This document shows positions 25,876 to 32,055 of a DNA stretch of 32,055 nt, piece after piece. A program made the translations under genes and the position numbers. The stretch covers positions 1-32,055 of the forward strand of contig CAAGLJ010000247.1 of NCBI GenBank assembly GCA_900770785.1, written 5' to 3'. The stretch is from Lachnospiraceae bacterium. GTDB lineage: Bacteria > Bacillota > Clostridia > Lachnospirales > Lachnospiraceae. Below the pieces are notes generated by a model. That model worked only from the letters and a program-made list of their open reading frames with translations. It was not told where the DNA came from and ran no database searches. Positions within the stretch are counted from its first letter, which is position 1; each line of letters starts with the position of its first letter.

Positions 25876-26742
25876 TTAATTTTGGGTATTCTCCATAGAC
25901 CGGCATATTCTTTCAAATAAGGGATAGCTTTCCTGACCGAATTTTCTGGCAAAGAGATAGTCCTCCTGCATAAGTGTGGAGTAATCCTCCTCCCTCAGAA
26001 AATTAGCCACACCCCGTTCATCCCACTTTACATACAAAAGAGGCGAGGGATAAATTTTCTCTTTAAACTCTGAATACATCAATATATTCTGGAAGAAAAA
26101 TTCCTCTCCGATATTGCAGGTTTTTAACCTTCTCATGTAGGATGGATTCTTCTTCAAATAAGCAAATACATACTCCACGGCCTTCAAAGACAGATGACAG
26201 TACACCAGCCCCTTATAGCGATAATGCAGCCCTCTGCGGATCCCCAGACGCTTTTGTACTTTGCAGAAATAATAGTCAAAATTATTTCCAAAGCTGGTTC
26301 GCTTGTTATACAGATGCAGAAAATGGTAATAAATATACCAGGGTTCAATTACATGATCCTTATCCTCCTGGTCCAAATCCACACACTCCATATACAGTCT
26401 TTCCTTATCCCGGTCGAAAAAGGCCAAAACCTCATTCATGGAACGGGTAATAAAAGAATTGGAGCTGACAATATGAAAATAATAATATTCTCCTGTTTTT
26501 GCCGCTTCTTCCAACAGGTATAAAATGGCACTGATATGCCTGTAGCTGCCCCAGTTGATCCTGTATCTGGAATACAGATACACTCCGGGCGTCTGCTTTG
26601 CCCACTGCCAGACCTCACCGGGAATCTTCGTCTTTTTATCCACATGAATATAACAGTCCACCGATTTTGCATAGATTTCTACCGTTCGCTTCAGCCACTC
26701 AAAATCATTATAGGCAGTAATGATAAATGCCTGCTTTCCCAT
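25876..26742 (-). CDS. GT14 (core-2/I-branching type) N-acetylglucosaminyltransferase-like protein
   Basis: About 288 residues from MGKQAFIITA, chosen because a strong GGGAGGT lies just before ATG 26742. The Branch-domain pattern is present: YIHVDKK (31-37), RINWGSYRHISAIL (61-74), FHIVSSNSFITRSMNEV (89-105), YCHLSLKAVEYVF (181-193), GEEFFFQNI (212-220) with candidate catalytic acids, and LFARKF near the end. In animals this family adds beta-1,6-GlcNAc to make branches; bacterial members use related or different donors, including xylosyl types. It sits between two GT2 genes with short gaps. A branching role in the repeat unit is plausible but not shown. Confidence 0.9.
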   Translation of the reverse strand: MGKQAFIITAYNDFEWLKRTVEIYAKSVDCYIHVDKKTKIPGEVWQWAKQTPGVYLYSRYRINWGSYRHISAILYLLEEAAKTGEYYYFHIVSSNSFITRSMNEVLAFFDRDKERLYMECVDLDQEDKDHVIEPWYIYYHFLHLYNKRTSFGNNFDYYFCKVQKRLGIRRGLHYRYKGLVYCHLSLKAVEYVFAYLKKNPSYMRRLKTCNIGEEFFFQNILMYSEFKEKIYPSPLLYVKWDERGVANFLREEDYSTLMQEDYLFARKFGQESYPLFERICRSMENTQN

Positions 26743-26765
26743 TCTTACCTCCCTTCCACAACACA

Positions 26766-27800
26766 CTAATTAATCCAGTCAAAAATACCTATAGCCAGCC
26801 GCCCCAGCAGGACGCTGAAAGTACCCGGCTTCTTCCAGATAAAGTACAATAGTCTGTTGGCCCTTCCCGAAACCTCCACAGCCAGTTCTTCCATCCCTTC
26901 TTTTGCCTTAGCCTCCTGGCTTATCCTACGGATACGCTCCCTACAGCCTCTGGCCGGACCTCTTAACTCATTCTTAAGCACCAAAAATAACAGGAATAAA
27001 TACTCCTTTTTCAGTCCCCGAAACAGGTTCTCCTTTACATTGGCAGCCGCCTTTTTTTCCAGTACATCTTTCAGCGTAGAATACAGCAGACAAACCTTCT
27101 CATAAAGTCCGGGATTATACTTGTGTACCATAGAGGCATCCACAAAACGGTAATGGTAATACAGACCTTTTTCCAGAGCCACAATCCTGTGGGCATCCAG
27201 AATGGCCGGTACAATGATATTCAGATCCTCCCCCATCGTCAGTTTGGGATTACAATATTTCACATTCTCCGCAATCAGTTCTCTGGAAATCAGCTTCATA
27301 CAACGGGAAAAATGAATGTACCTGTTTTCCCTTCCCAGAAAAGCCAAAAAAAGCTGCTCTTCAATGGCTTTACGATCGTAAACTCCGGGTTTTATAGCCT
27401 GAATCACCGGAATGGATACCTTTTCTTTTTCAATGATGTAGTTGCTGCAAATCATTTCCTTTTCGGTGCCGGAAAGCTGACCAACCAGCTCCTCCACCAT
27501 GTTTGGTTCAATCCAGTCATCACTGTCCACAAAGGTAAAGTACTCTCCCCTGGCCATCTCTACCCCTGCCAGCCAGGCCGACATAAGACCGCCATTTTCC
27601 TTATGGAGTACCCGAACCCGACTGTCCAGTCCGGCATATTTATCGCAAAGCCGCCCGCTGTCGTCCCCGGAGCCGTCGTCCACCAGCAGAATATCCAGAT
27701 TGGCATAGGTCTGGTGAAGAATACTGTCCATACAGTCTTTCAGATATTTTTCTACATTATAAACCGGAATAATTACACTGACCAGCGGTTTACGAAGCAT
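26766..27800 (-). CDS. GT2 family glycosyltransferase
   Basis: 344 residues with the usual GT-A start (VSVIIPVYNVEKYLKDCMDS), ILLVDDGSGDDSG, HKENGGLMSAWLAGVEMARG and FTFVDSDDWIEPNM, with the DSDD metal site near residue 94. The start ATG 27800 has an excellent AAGGAGG site and overlaps the end of the polymerase gene by 11 bases, so translation is likely coupled. The C-terminal ~120 residues are helical and charged, ending in a hydrophobic stretch (FIWKKPGTFSVLLGRLAIGI) that may bind the membrane surface. It adds a sugar to the lipid-linked oligosaccharide. Confidence 0.95.
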   Translation of the reverse strand: MLRKPLVSVIIPVYNVEKYLKDCMDSILHQTYANLDILLVDDGSGDDSGRLCDKYAGLDSRVRVLHKENGGLMSAWLAGVEMARGEYFTFVDSDDWIEPNMVEELVGQLSGTEKEMICSNYIIEKEKVSIPVIQAIKPGVYDRKAIEEQLFLAFLGRENRYIHFSRCMKLISRELIAENVKYCNPKLTMGEDLNIIVPAILDAHRIVALEKGLYYHYRFVDASMVHKYNPGLYEKVCLLYSTLKDVLEKKAAANVKENLFRGLKKEYLFLLFLVLKNELRGPARGCRERIRRISQEAKAKEGMEELAVEVSGRANRLLYFIWKKPGTFSVLLGRLAIGIFDWIN

Positions 27801-28938
27801 TTACAACCTCCTTTTCCCCCAGCATATCCGTCAGATACATTCCAAAGAAGAAGAAAATATAATTGCGTCCAAGATAATCGGACACAAAATGGGCTTCAAA
27901 AACGGAATATACCGTGATGGCAGCGATCACTGCCAGAAGCATATAATCTTTTTTCCGGTATCCGCACCAGATGAGCCTGCACTGGGCCAGAAAATATACT
28001 GCTGCCGGAAGGATACCGTACCAGTAAAACACCTTAACGATTCCCAAATCGAAAAAATAATTATTCTGCTCTGAGGACCATAAATACCAGGTGTTCAGCA
28101 TACCCTCATGGTTTGTGGTATCGTAATACAAGTTCAGAATCCTCTGGGATAAAAGACCGTCTATCTTTGCCAGGAACGGATGGTGAACACTGTATTTTGC
28201 CATAAAAACAGAAAAAACCACTGCCCCGATGACCACCCCTATTCCCAGAAGATAGATCCATTTATTCTCCTGCAGGGGCCTGACATAGCGAAGAAGAACG
28301 ATAATAGCCAAAGATCCCGCTGACATCAGCAGGCCTGTCCTGGAATCGGTAAAAAAATAGACAACCAGATGGGCTGCTGCAATTAACCCGTAGCCATACC
28401 ATTTGATTTTTTCATAATAGCAGTAGATTCCCAGCCAGGTAATGGCTAACATCATGCAGTGGAAGGCATTGGGATGTCCCATACCGAAGCAGTATCGTGT
28501 CTCCATTTCTCCCAGAGTAAAGGCCTCCTCGGTACGATAGATTGCTGTCTGCAGCATCTTGCCGTAAATTCCGGTTATGGACAATAGCATAATTACTGCA
28601 CATCCTGCACTGGTATACCAGAAGGTGGCTTTCAGTACCTTCTTCATATCCCTGCCCAGGCAGGCCCAGATAAAGACGACGAACCGTAAAATTTCGTTCT
28701 TGTCTGTAATATAATAGGAAACAATTCCCATCATGCCAAACAGTCCCAGAGCGGCCCACTCCTTTAAAGTATGCCTGGTGGTTATAAGACTGATTCCGAA
28801 AAGTACGAAGGTCAGCCTGAACCAGAGTCCCTCGTATTGGATGATGTATTCACTTTTTTCTGCTGCCACAATGGTCAGTTCAATAAGCAGTGCCAGCCAG
28901 AAGCTGCCATTGGATATTTTACTTAAATACTTTTCCAA
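27790..28938 (-). CDS. wzy: Wzy-like polysaccharide polymerase
   Basis: 382 residues with about ten hydrophobic spans and an outer loop containing ETRYCFGMGHPNAFHCMMLA, followed by FFTDSRTGLLMSAGSLAI. The HPN and (S/D)SRTG-type motifs are typical of a Firmicutes branch of O-antigen polymerases. It would join repeat units on the outer face after Wzx transport. The start is TTG 28938, overlapping the GT17 gene end by 20 bases, with GGAAGAGG about 10 bases upstream; no ATG lies near the first span. Its place within the GT block suggests that it polymerises the unit made by these neighbours. A second, longer Wzy-like gene is at 10743-12290. Confidence 0.87.
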   Translation of the reverse strand: MEKYLSKISNGSFWLALLIELTIVAAEKSEYIIQYEGLWFRLTFVLFGISLITTRHTLKEWAALGLFGMMGIVSYYITDKNEILRFVVFIWACLGRDMKKVLKATFWYTSAGCAVIMLLSITGIYGKMLQTAIYRTEEAFTLGEMETRYCFGMGHPNAFHCMMLAITWLGIYCYYEKIKWYGYGLIAAAHLVVYFFTDSRTGLLMSAGSLAIIVLLRYVRPLQENKWIYLLGIGVVIGAVVFSVFMAKYSVHHPFLAKIDGLLSQRILNLYYDTTNHEGMLNTWYLWSSEQNNYFFDLGIVKVFYWYGILPAAVYFLAQCRLIWCGYRKKDYMLLAVIAAITVYSVFEAHFVSDYLGRNYIFFFFGMYLTDMLGEKEVVNAS

Positions 28939-29860
28939 TTCGTTTAAATCCTCTTCCTGCCTTTCGCAGAATCCTCTTGATTCTCATCTTGACTAAAATC
29001 ATTCTTTGTTGGAAAGGGGTAAGCTTCGGCATAATCAGAAAGTCGTACTCTGCCTGATGTTCCCTTAAATACCGGGGAAAGGTCTGGTCAATATCTACCC
29101 GTATGAACCTGGCATCCCTTCCGAAAATATCCTGTCCCGTCATAATCCGATCCACCACCTGAGCCAGAATTTCTTCCTCGTTATACTCCTGATGGGCTGC
29201 TGCCACTACCTTTTCCCCAATGCGTTTTGCCAGATTTCGCTCACCATTGCCGCCCATATAACCAAAGTGCCAGCCTCCGTTTTCTACCCGGATACCGTTC
29301 TTCTTTGCTTCCTTGTCCCGCAAGTCCCAGAAACCTCTTCCCTGCAAGGTTCCATAGTAAAACACCTTGGTTCCCAGCCACATGGGCCTGTCCACACCCT
29401 CAAACTCTCCACTGTTGGACAGGAGTTTACCACTGACCTCTTCTGCATTTAAAAAGCAGTAAAACATCCTTTGAGCCAGATGATAGATTTTCCCCATCTC
29501 CATTTTTGAAAATAATTCACCAAAAATCTCCGGATTGGGAATTTCATCCACATCACTGAAGAGGCAGATATCCTCCTTTTTGCAGTCCTTCAGCCCTTCT
29601 AAAAGATGATCCTTCTGATAATGATCCATATCATGAGGCGGGATGCCTAAAGGACAGTCATCCACCACTATGTGAATGATCTTATCCTCCCATTTTCTGA
29701 ACATTTCTTTGTTTTCGGCATAGTACAGTGGCTTTGGCTCACTGGAAAAAGTGACCGTTGCCTCCTCCAGCACAAACTTGTCCACGAAAGGATCCATGAT
29801 CTCCAGCCGCAGCTTCAGCATATCCAATTCATTAAAAAAAGGAAAACAATCGTAAATCAT
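28919..29860 (-). CDS. GT17 family (beta-1,4-N-acetylglucosaminyltransferase-like) protein
   Basis: 313 residues. It has MIYDCFPFFNELDMLKLRLE at the start, FVLEEATVTFSSEPKPLYY (29-47), the metal-binding-like FSDVDEIPNP (101-110), RMFYCFLNAEEV, and GGWHFGYMGG (195-204), all hallmarks of the Glyco_transf_17 domain of animal GnT-III. ATG 29860 shares four bases (ATGA) with the stop of the DUF5672 gene, a classic coupling signal, and GGAGA lies upstream. An earlier TTG at 29875 is less likely. Bacterial GT17 proteins are found in some polysaccharide loci with unknown donors. It probably adds a GlcNAc-like sugar in the cytoplasm. Confidence 0.92.
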   Translation of the reverse strand: MIYDCFPFFNELDMLKLRLEIMDPFVDKFVLEEATVTFSSEPKPLYYAENKEMFRKWEDKIIHIVVDDCPLGIPPHDMDHYQKDHLLEGLKDCKKEDICLFSDVDEIPNPEIFGELFSKMEMGKIYHLAQRMFYCFLNAEEVSGKLLSNSGEFEGVDRPMWLGTKVFYYGTLQGRGFWDLRDKEAKKNGIRVENGGWHFGYMGGNGERNLAKRIGEKVVAAAHQEYNEEEILAQVVDRIMTGQDIFGRDARFIRVDIDQTFPRYLREHQAEYDFLIMPKLTPFQQRMILVKMRIKRILRKAGRGFKRIGKVFK

Positions 29861-30618
29861 GATAAATGTCTCCAAAACAGCAGTGGTCTGATCCTGTCTT
29901 TAATCCTTTTCCAGATTCTGGTGAGTGGGTTGACAAAAACCGGATACTGGGCATTGGCTCCCCACCACTTATGGAAAGCAAAGGGGGTAATTCCCTGCAC
30001 CTCCGGAATGGGATGTTCATGACCAAAATATTTTGCCACCTCCACAGGGGCTATGGACATGCCGGCCTCTTCCAGCCGATGCTTATTCATGCAGCAAATA
30101 AAAATATCCTCGTTATAAAAGCCTTCCTCATCCTTTTCCCATTTCAGATTAGCCTTCCTGGGAAAGTCTAAAAGCCTCTTACTGCGAATGGACACACTGT
30201 TTCCTACCCGGCACAGATTTCCATAAATGTCATGATAGCTGTGTATCCTTCCCGGTTTGGGCAAAGGCCAGGGGGAACCAATATAGTCATAGTCCAGAAA
30301 CTCGTCCCGCCAGCTTTCGGGATGAACCACAAAGCCATCATAGTGAACAATCAACGCGAAATCCGTTTGAATATAATCTCCCAGCTCATATACCATTTTA
30401 TAGTTAAAGCAGTCGATATCGGTCAGCCTGGAGGTATGCTTATAAGTAATTTGCTTTGGTAAAAAAAGAGGTCTGCGATGGGTAATCAACACCACCTCTC
30501 CATAGTCCACCCCCTGCATACTGTATTGCAGGGCCTTAATGGTTTCCCAGATTTTTACACTGGTCATTGCTGCCAAAGTCACATTCGGAAGCTGCAGTCT
30601 GCCATTCTTAAATTCCAT
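29857..30618 (-). CDS. DUF5672 family protein (probable glycosyltransferase)
   Basis: 253 residues. VTLAAMTSVKIWETIKALQY near the N-terminus, YIQTDFALIVHYDGFVVHPE in the middle, DYDYIGSPWPL, NEDIFICCMN and TPFAFHKWWG near the end match the DUF5672 pattern. This family occurs in glycan biosynthesis loci and has a GT-A-like layout with the acidic DG site in HYDGF, but its reaction is not established to my knowledge. AGAGGAAG lies before ATG 30618. It starts 13 bases after the GT11-like gene and overlaps GT17 by four bases, so it probably works in the same pathway step order. Confidence 0.87.
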   Translation of the reverse strand: MEFKNGRLQLPNVTLAAMTSVKIWETIKALQYSMQGVDYGEVVLITHRRPLFLPKQITYKHTSRLTDIDCFNYKMVYELGDYIQTDFALIVHYDGFVVHPESWRDEFLDYDYIGSPWPLPKPGRIHSYHDIYGNLCRVGNSVSIRSKRLLDFPRKANLKWEKDEEGFYNEDIFICCMNKHRLEEAGMSIAPVEVAKYFGHEHPIPEVQGITPFAFHKWWGANAQYPVFVNPLTRIWKRIKDRIRPLLFWRHLS

Positions 30619-30631
30619 TCATCTTCCTCTT

Positions 30632-31669
30632 TCATCTCTCTCTGCCGCCTGCCAGCCTGAGCTTTCGTATAACAGAACGATAGATTCTCTGCATTTGATA
30701 TAAGGTATATCTGGTTTTACACTCTATTTTCATTTTCATAAGGGTAAGCCCTTCCGGCTGCTGATTCAAACGGCTGTAGGTTTTGGATGTTCTCTTATAT
30801 TCCTCCAGCTCCTTACGGCATTCCTCTGCGGTAAAAATTCTTCCTTTTCTGTCCTGATAATGAAAGCCGGTATAAATATTCTGCTCCGAAGCCCAGTAGC
30901 CATCGGACACATTATGTCTCGCCCAGTACTTGGGGGCAATAATATATTTTACCGTCTCGCTGGTAAAGGCCGGAAAATAGGTAAAGGAGGAGTTGGCTAA
31001 CAATAGATATTTTGCATTTTTAATAATAGAATAATCCTTCGCAAGCTCAAAATTAAAGGCAGGAATATCCGGCAAAATCTTATTGGCTTCCTTCACGTCG
31101 TTGGTGATGATCATAAACCGCATATTGGGATTAAGCTTACGCATGTTGGCCATCCCCTGTTTCCAGTAGGATTTCTTTACGAACAATTCGGGACAGTCCA
31201 TATAATCGGTACAGCGCAGATGCAGGATACATAAATCGTCCTGGCTGTATTCATAGCAGTCGTACTCCGGCTTTACCTTAAGCCACTGCCTTATCTCCTC
31301 CCTATACTTCAGATAATAATCCTCAGCCTGCATATTCCCCATGAGCAGAGTATCTTCCGGTACTTTGTACATTCCCGGGTCAGTACCGGCTACATAGGCC
31401 CCATGCGTCAGATCATGCCTGGAATTTCCCAGATAAAGTCTGTCCTCTCTTTCCCAATAGGTATGCTGAAAATCTTCTTTAGCCACCTTCCTGCCCAGAT
31501 CCAGTTCCATAAAATATAAGCCACAGCTGCTGTGAGCATTGTTCGCCAAAGTCTCGCCTCCAAGAATAGCAAAATCCCTGTCCAGTTCCTTTGCAATACA
31601 TCTGGCTGTTACATAGCAGAATAACTGATTTCCCAGTCCCTGCCCCGTTAAAATCTCTGTTCCAATCAT
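30632..31669 (-). CDS. Divergent GT11-like (fucosyltransferase-like) protein
   Basis: About 345 residues from MIGTEILTGQ. The N-terminal QGLGNQLFCYVTARCIAKEL matches the GT11 opening. The expected HxRRGDY is replaced by HLRCTDY at 150-156, and the later motif reads ANSSFTYFPAF in place of NSTFSWWGA. The fold is thus GT11-like but the GDP-binding motif is altered: the second Arg and the Gly are lost. It may use another donor or be a distinct subfamily. ATG 31669 has AGAGG upstream; a TTG 12 bases earlier is less likely. It starts 40 bases after the ABC exporter gene ends. Confidence 0.83.
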   Translation of the reverse strand: MIGTEILTGQGLGNQLFCYVTARCIAKELDRDFAILGGETLANNAHSSCGLYFMELDLGRKVAKEDFQHTYWEREDRLYLGNSRHDLTHGAYVAGTDPGMYKVPEDTLLMGNMQAEDYYLKYREEIRQWLKVKPEYDCYEYSQDDLCILHLRCTDYMDCPELFVKKSYWKQGMANMRKLNPNMRFMIITNDVKEANKILPDIPAFNFELAKDYSIIKNAKYLLLANSSFTYFPAFTSETVKYIIAPKYWARHNVSDGYWASEQNIYTGFHYQDRKGRIFTAEECRKELEEYKRTSKTYSRLNQQPEGLTLMKMKIECKTRYTLYQMQRIYRSVIRKLRLAGGRER

Positions 31670-31709
31670 ATTTCCTCTCAACTTTGCTGCCTTTAAAGCA
31701 CTGATAATC

Positions 31710-32055
31710 CTACAGGGTCGTCTGCTGGATTTTTCCGTTCTCCACCCGGAAAATCAAATCACAATTTTCAATGGTTCTTAAGCGGTGGGCAATAATGATC
31801 AGAGTCTTTTTGCCATGAAACTTATCGATCGCCTCCATAATAGCGGTTTCTGTCTCCGTATCCAGAGCAGAGGTAGCCTCATCAAAAACCAGAATCTCCG
31901 GGTTGTGGTAAAGGGCTCTGGCAATACCCAATCGCTGCCGCTGTCCGCCGGAAATACGAACCCCCCGTTCTCCTACGGAGGTATCCAGTCCTTCCGGAAG
32001 CTCCAGGACAAACTCCTTCATCTGTGCCTCTTCCAGCACCTCCCATACCCGGCGG
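31710..32055 (-). CDS. ABC exporter ATP-binding domain, C-terminal part (cut by window edge)
   Basis: The frame is open to the window edge (reading RRVWEVLEEAQMKEF from the right end), so the N-terminal membrane and Walker A parts lie outside. Visible are VRISGGQRQRLGIARALY, the ABC signature, ILVFDEATSALD with Walker B and catalytic Glu plus D-loop, and IIIAHRLRTIENCD with the switch His. This is the MsbA-like exporter type with fused nucleotide-binding domain, not a Wzt. Such genes occur at the ends of Lachnospiraceae polysaccharide loci and may flip a lipid-linked glycan. The first gene of the visible run is not necessarily the operon's first. Confidence 0.93.
   Translation of the reverse strand, partial: RRVWEVLEEAQMKEFVLELPEGLDTSVGERGVRISGGQRQRLGIARALYHNPEILVFDEATSALDTETETAIMEAIDKFHGKKTLIIIAHRLRTIENCDLIFRVENGKIQQTTL

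Noticed and set aside
27123..27917. Plus-strand 264-codon open frame
   Set aside because: It lies wholly antisense to the GT2 and Wzy genes, has no family features, and its composition is that expected of a complementary frame.
1..32055. tRNA, rRNA, CRISPR arrays, prophage or attachment sites
   Set aside because: I looked on both strands and saw no regularly spaced repeats, cloverleaf-like runs or phage/integrase genes.

Overview
This window looks like the inside of one very long cell-surface polysaccharide (capsule or exopolysaccharide) locus from a Gram-positive anaerobe. It is probably a Clostridia member of the Lachnospiraceae type. I infer this from the AGGAGG-like ribosome sites, frequent TTG/GTG starts, moderate GC, and the mix of families seen (DUF6020-like, DUF6056-like, DUF5672, GT17, polysaccharide pyruvyl transferase, MBOAT). 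The genus cannot be fixed from this sequence. All 29 genes lie on the minus strand and are packed with short gaps or overlaps, so transcription runs from position 32055 towards 1. No stretch over 100 bases lacks a gene. I saw no tRNA, rRNA, CRISPR array, transposase or convincing intrinsic terminator.

Layout in transcription order. (1) 32055-21610: the end of an ABC exporter, then a block of sugar-transfer genes: a divergent GT11-like protein, DUF5672, GT17, a Wzy-like polymerase, GT2, GT14 (core-2/I-branching type), GT2, pyruvyl transferase, a GH88/GH105-type hydrolase and a canonical GT11 fucosyltransferase. (2) 21616-15236: three large multi-pass proteins that look like lipid-linked-sugar (GT-C type) transferases, two of them tandem DUF6056-like paralogues, followed by a Wzx-type flippase. 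(3) 15161-12326: an MBOAT/SGNH pair for O-acylation. (4) 12290-1: a second Wzy-like protein, GT4, a DUF6020-like membrane protein, a serine-acetyltransferase-like acyltransferase, a radical SAM protein with C-terminal cysteines, a methyltransferase, GT4, GT8, a hexapeptide acyltransferase, an aldo/keto reductase, GT4 and a truncated GT2 at the left edge.

How they work together (inference): cytoplasmic GTs build a lipid-linked repeat unit, Wzx flips it and a Wzy polymerises it outside. The GT-C-like proteins, pyruvyl transferase, MBOAT/SGNH pair and soluble acyltransferases would decorate it. The initiating phosphoglycosyltransferase, chain-length regulators and nucleotide-sugar synthesis genes are not in the window.

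The most unusual points are: (a) an ~85 bp element with two hairpins, present twice in the same orientation (13634-13718 and 2579-2664), each copy ending at the start of a gene and together bounding an ~11 kb block; (b) GT17, GT14 and GT11 together, families best known for building animal glycans; (c) a GH88/105 hydrolase with apparently intact catalytic residues inside a biosynthesis operon; (d) a radical SAM enzyme beside a methyltransferase; (e) two Wzy-like polymerases in one gene run. Sampled rows suggest lower GC left of about 15 kb than to the right, consistent with a mosaic locus.
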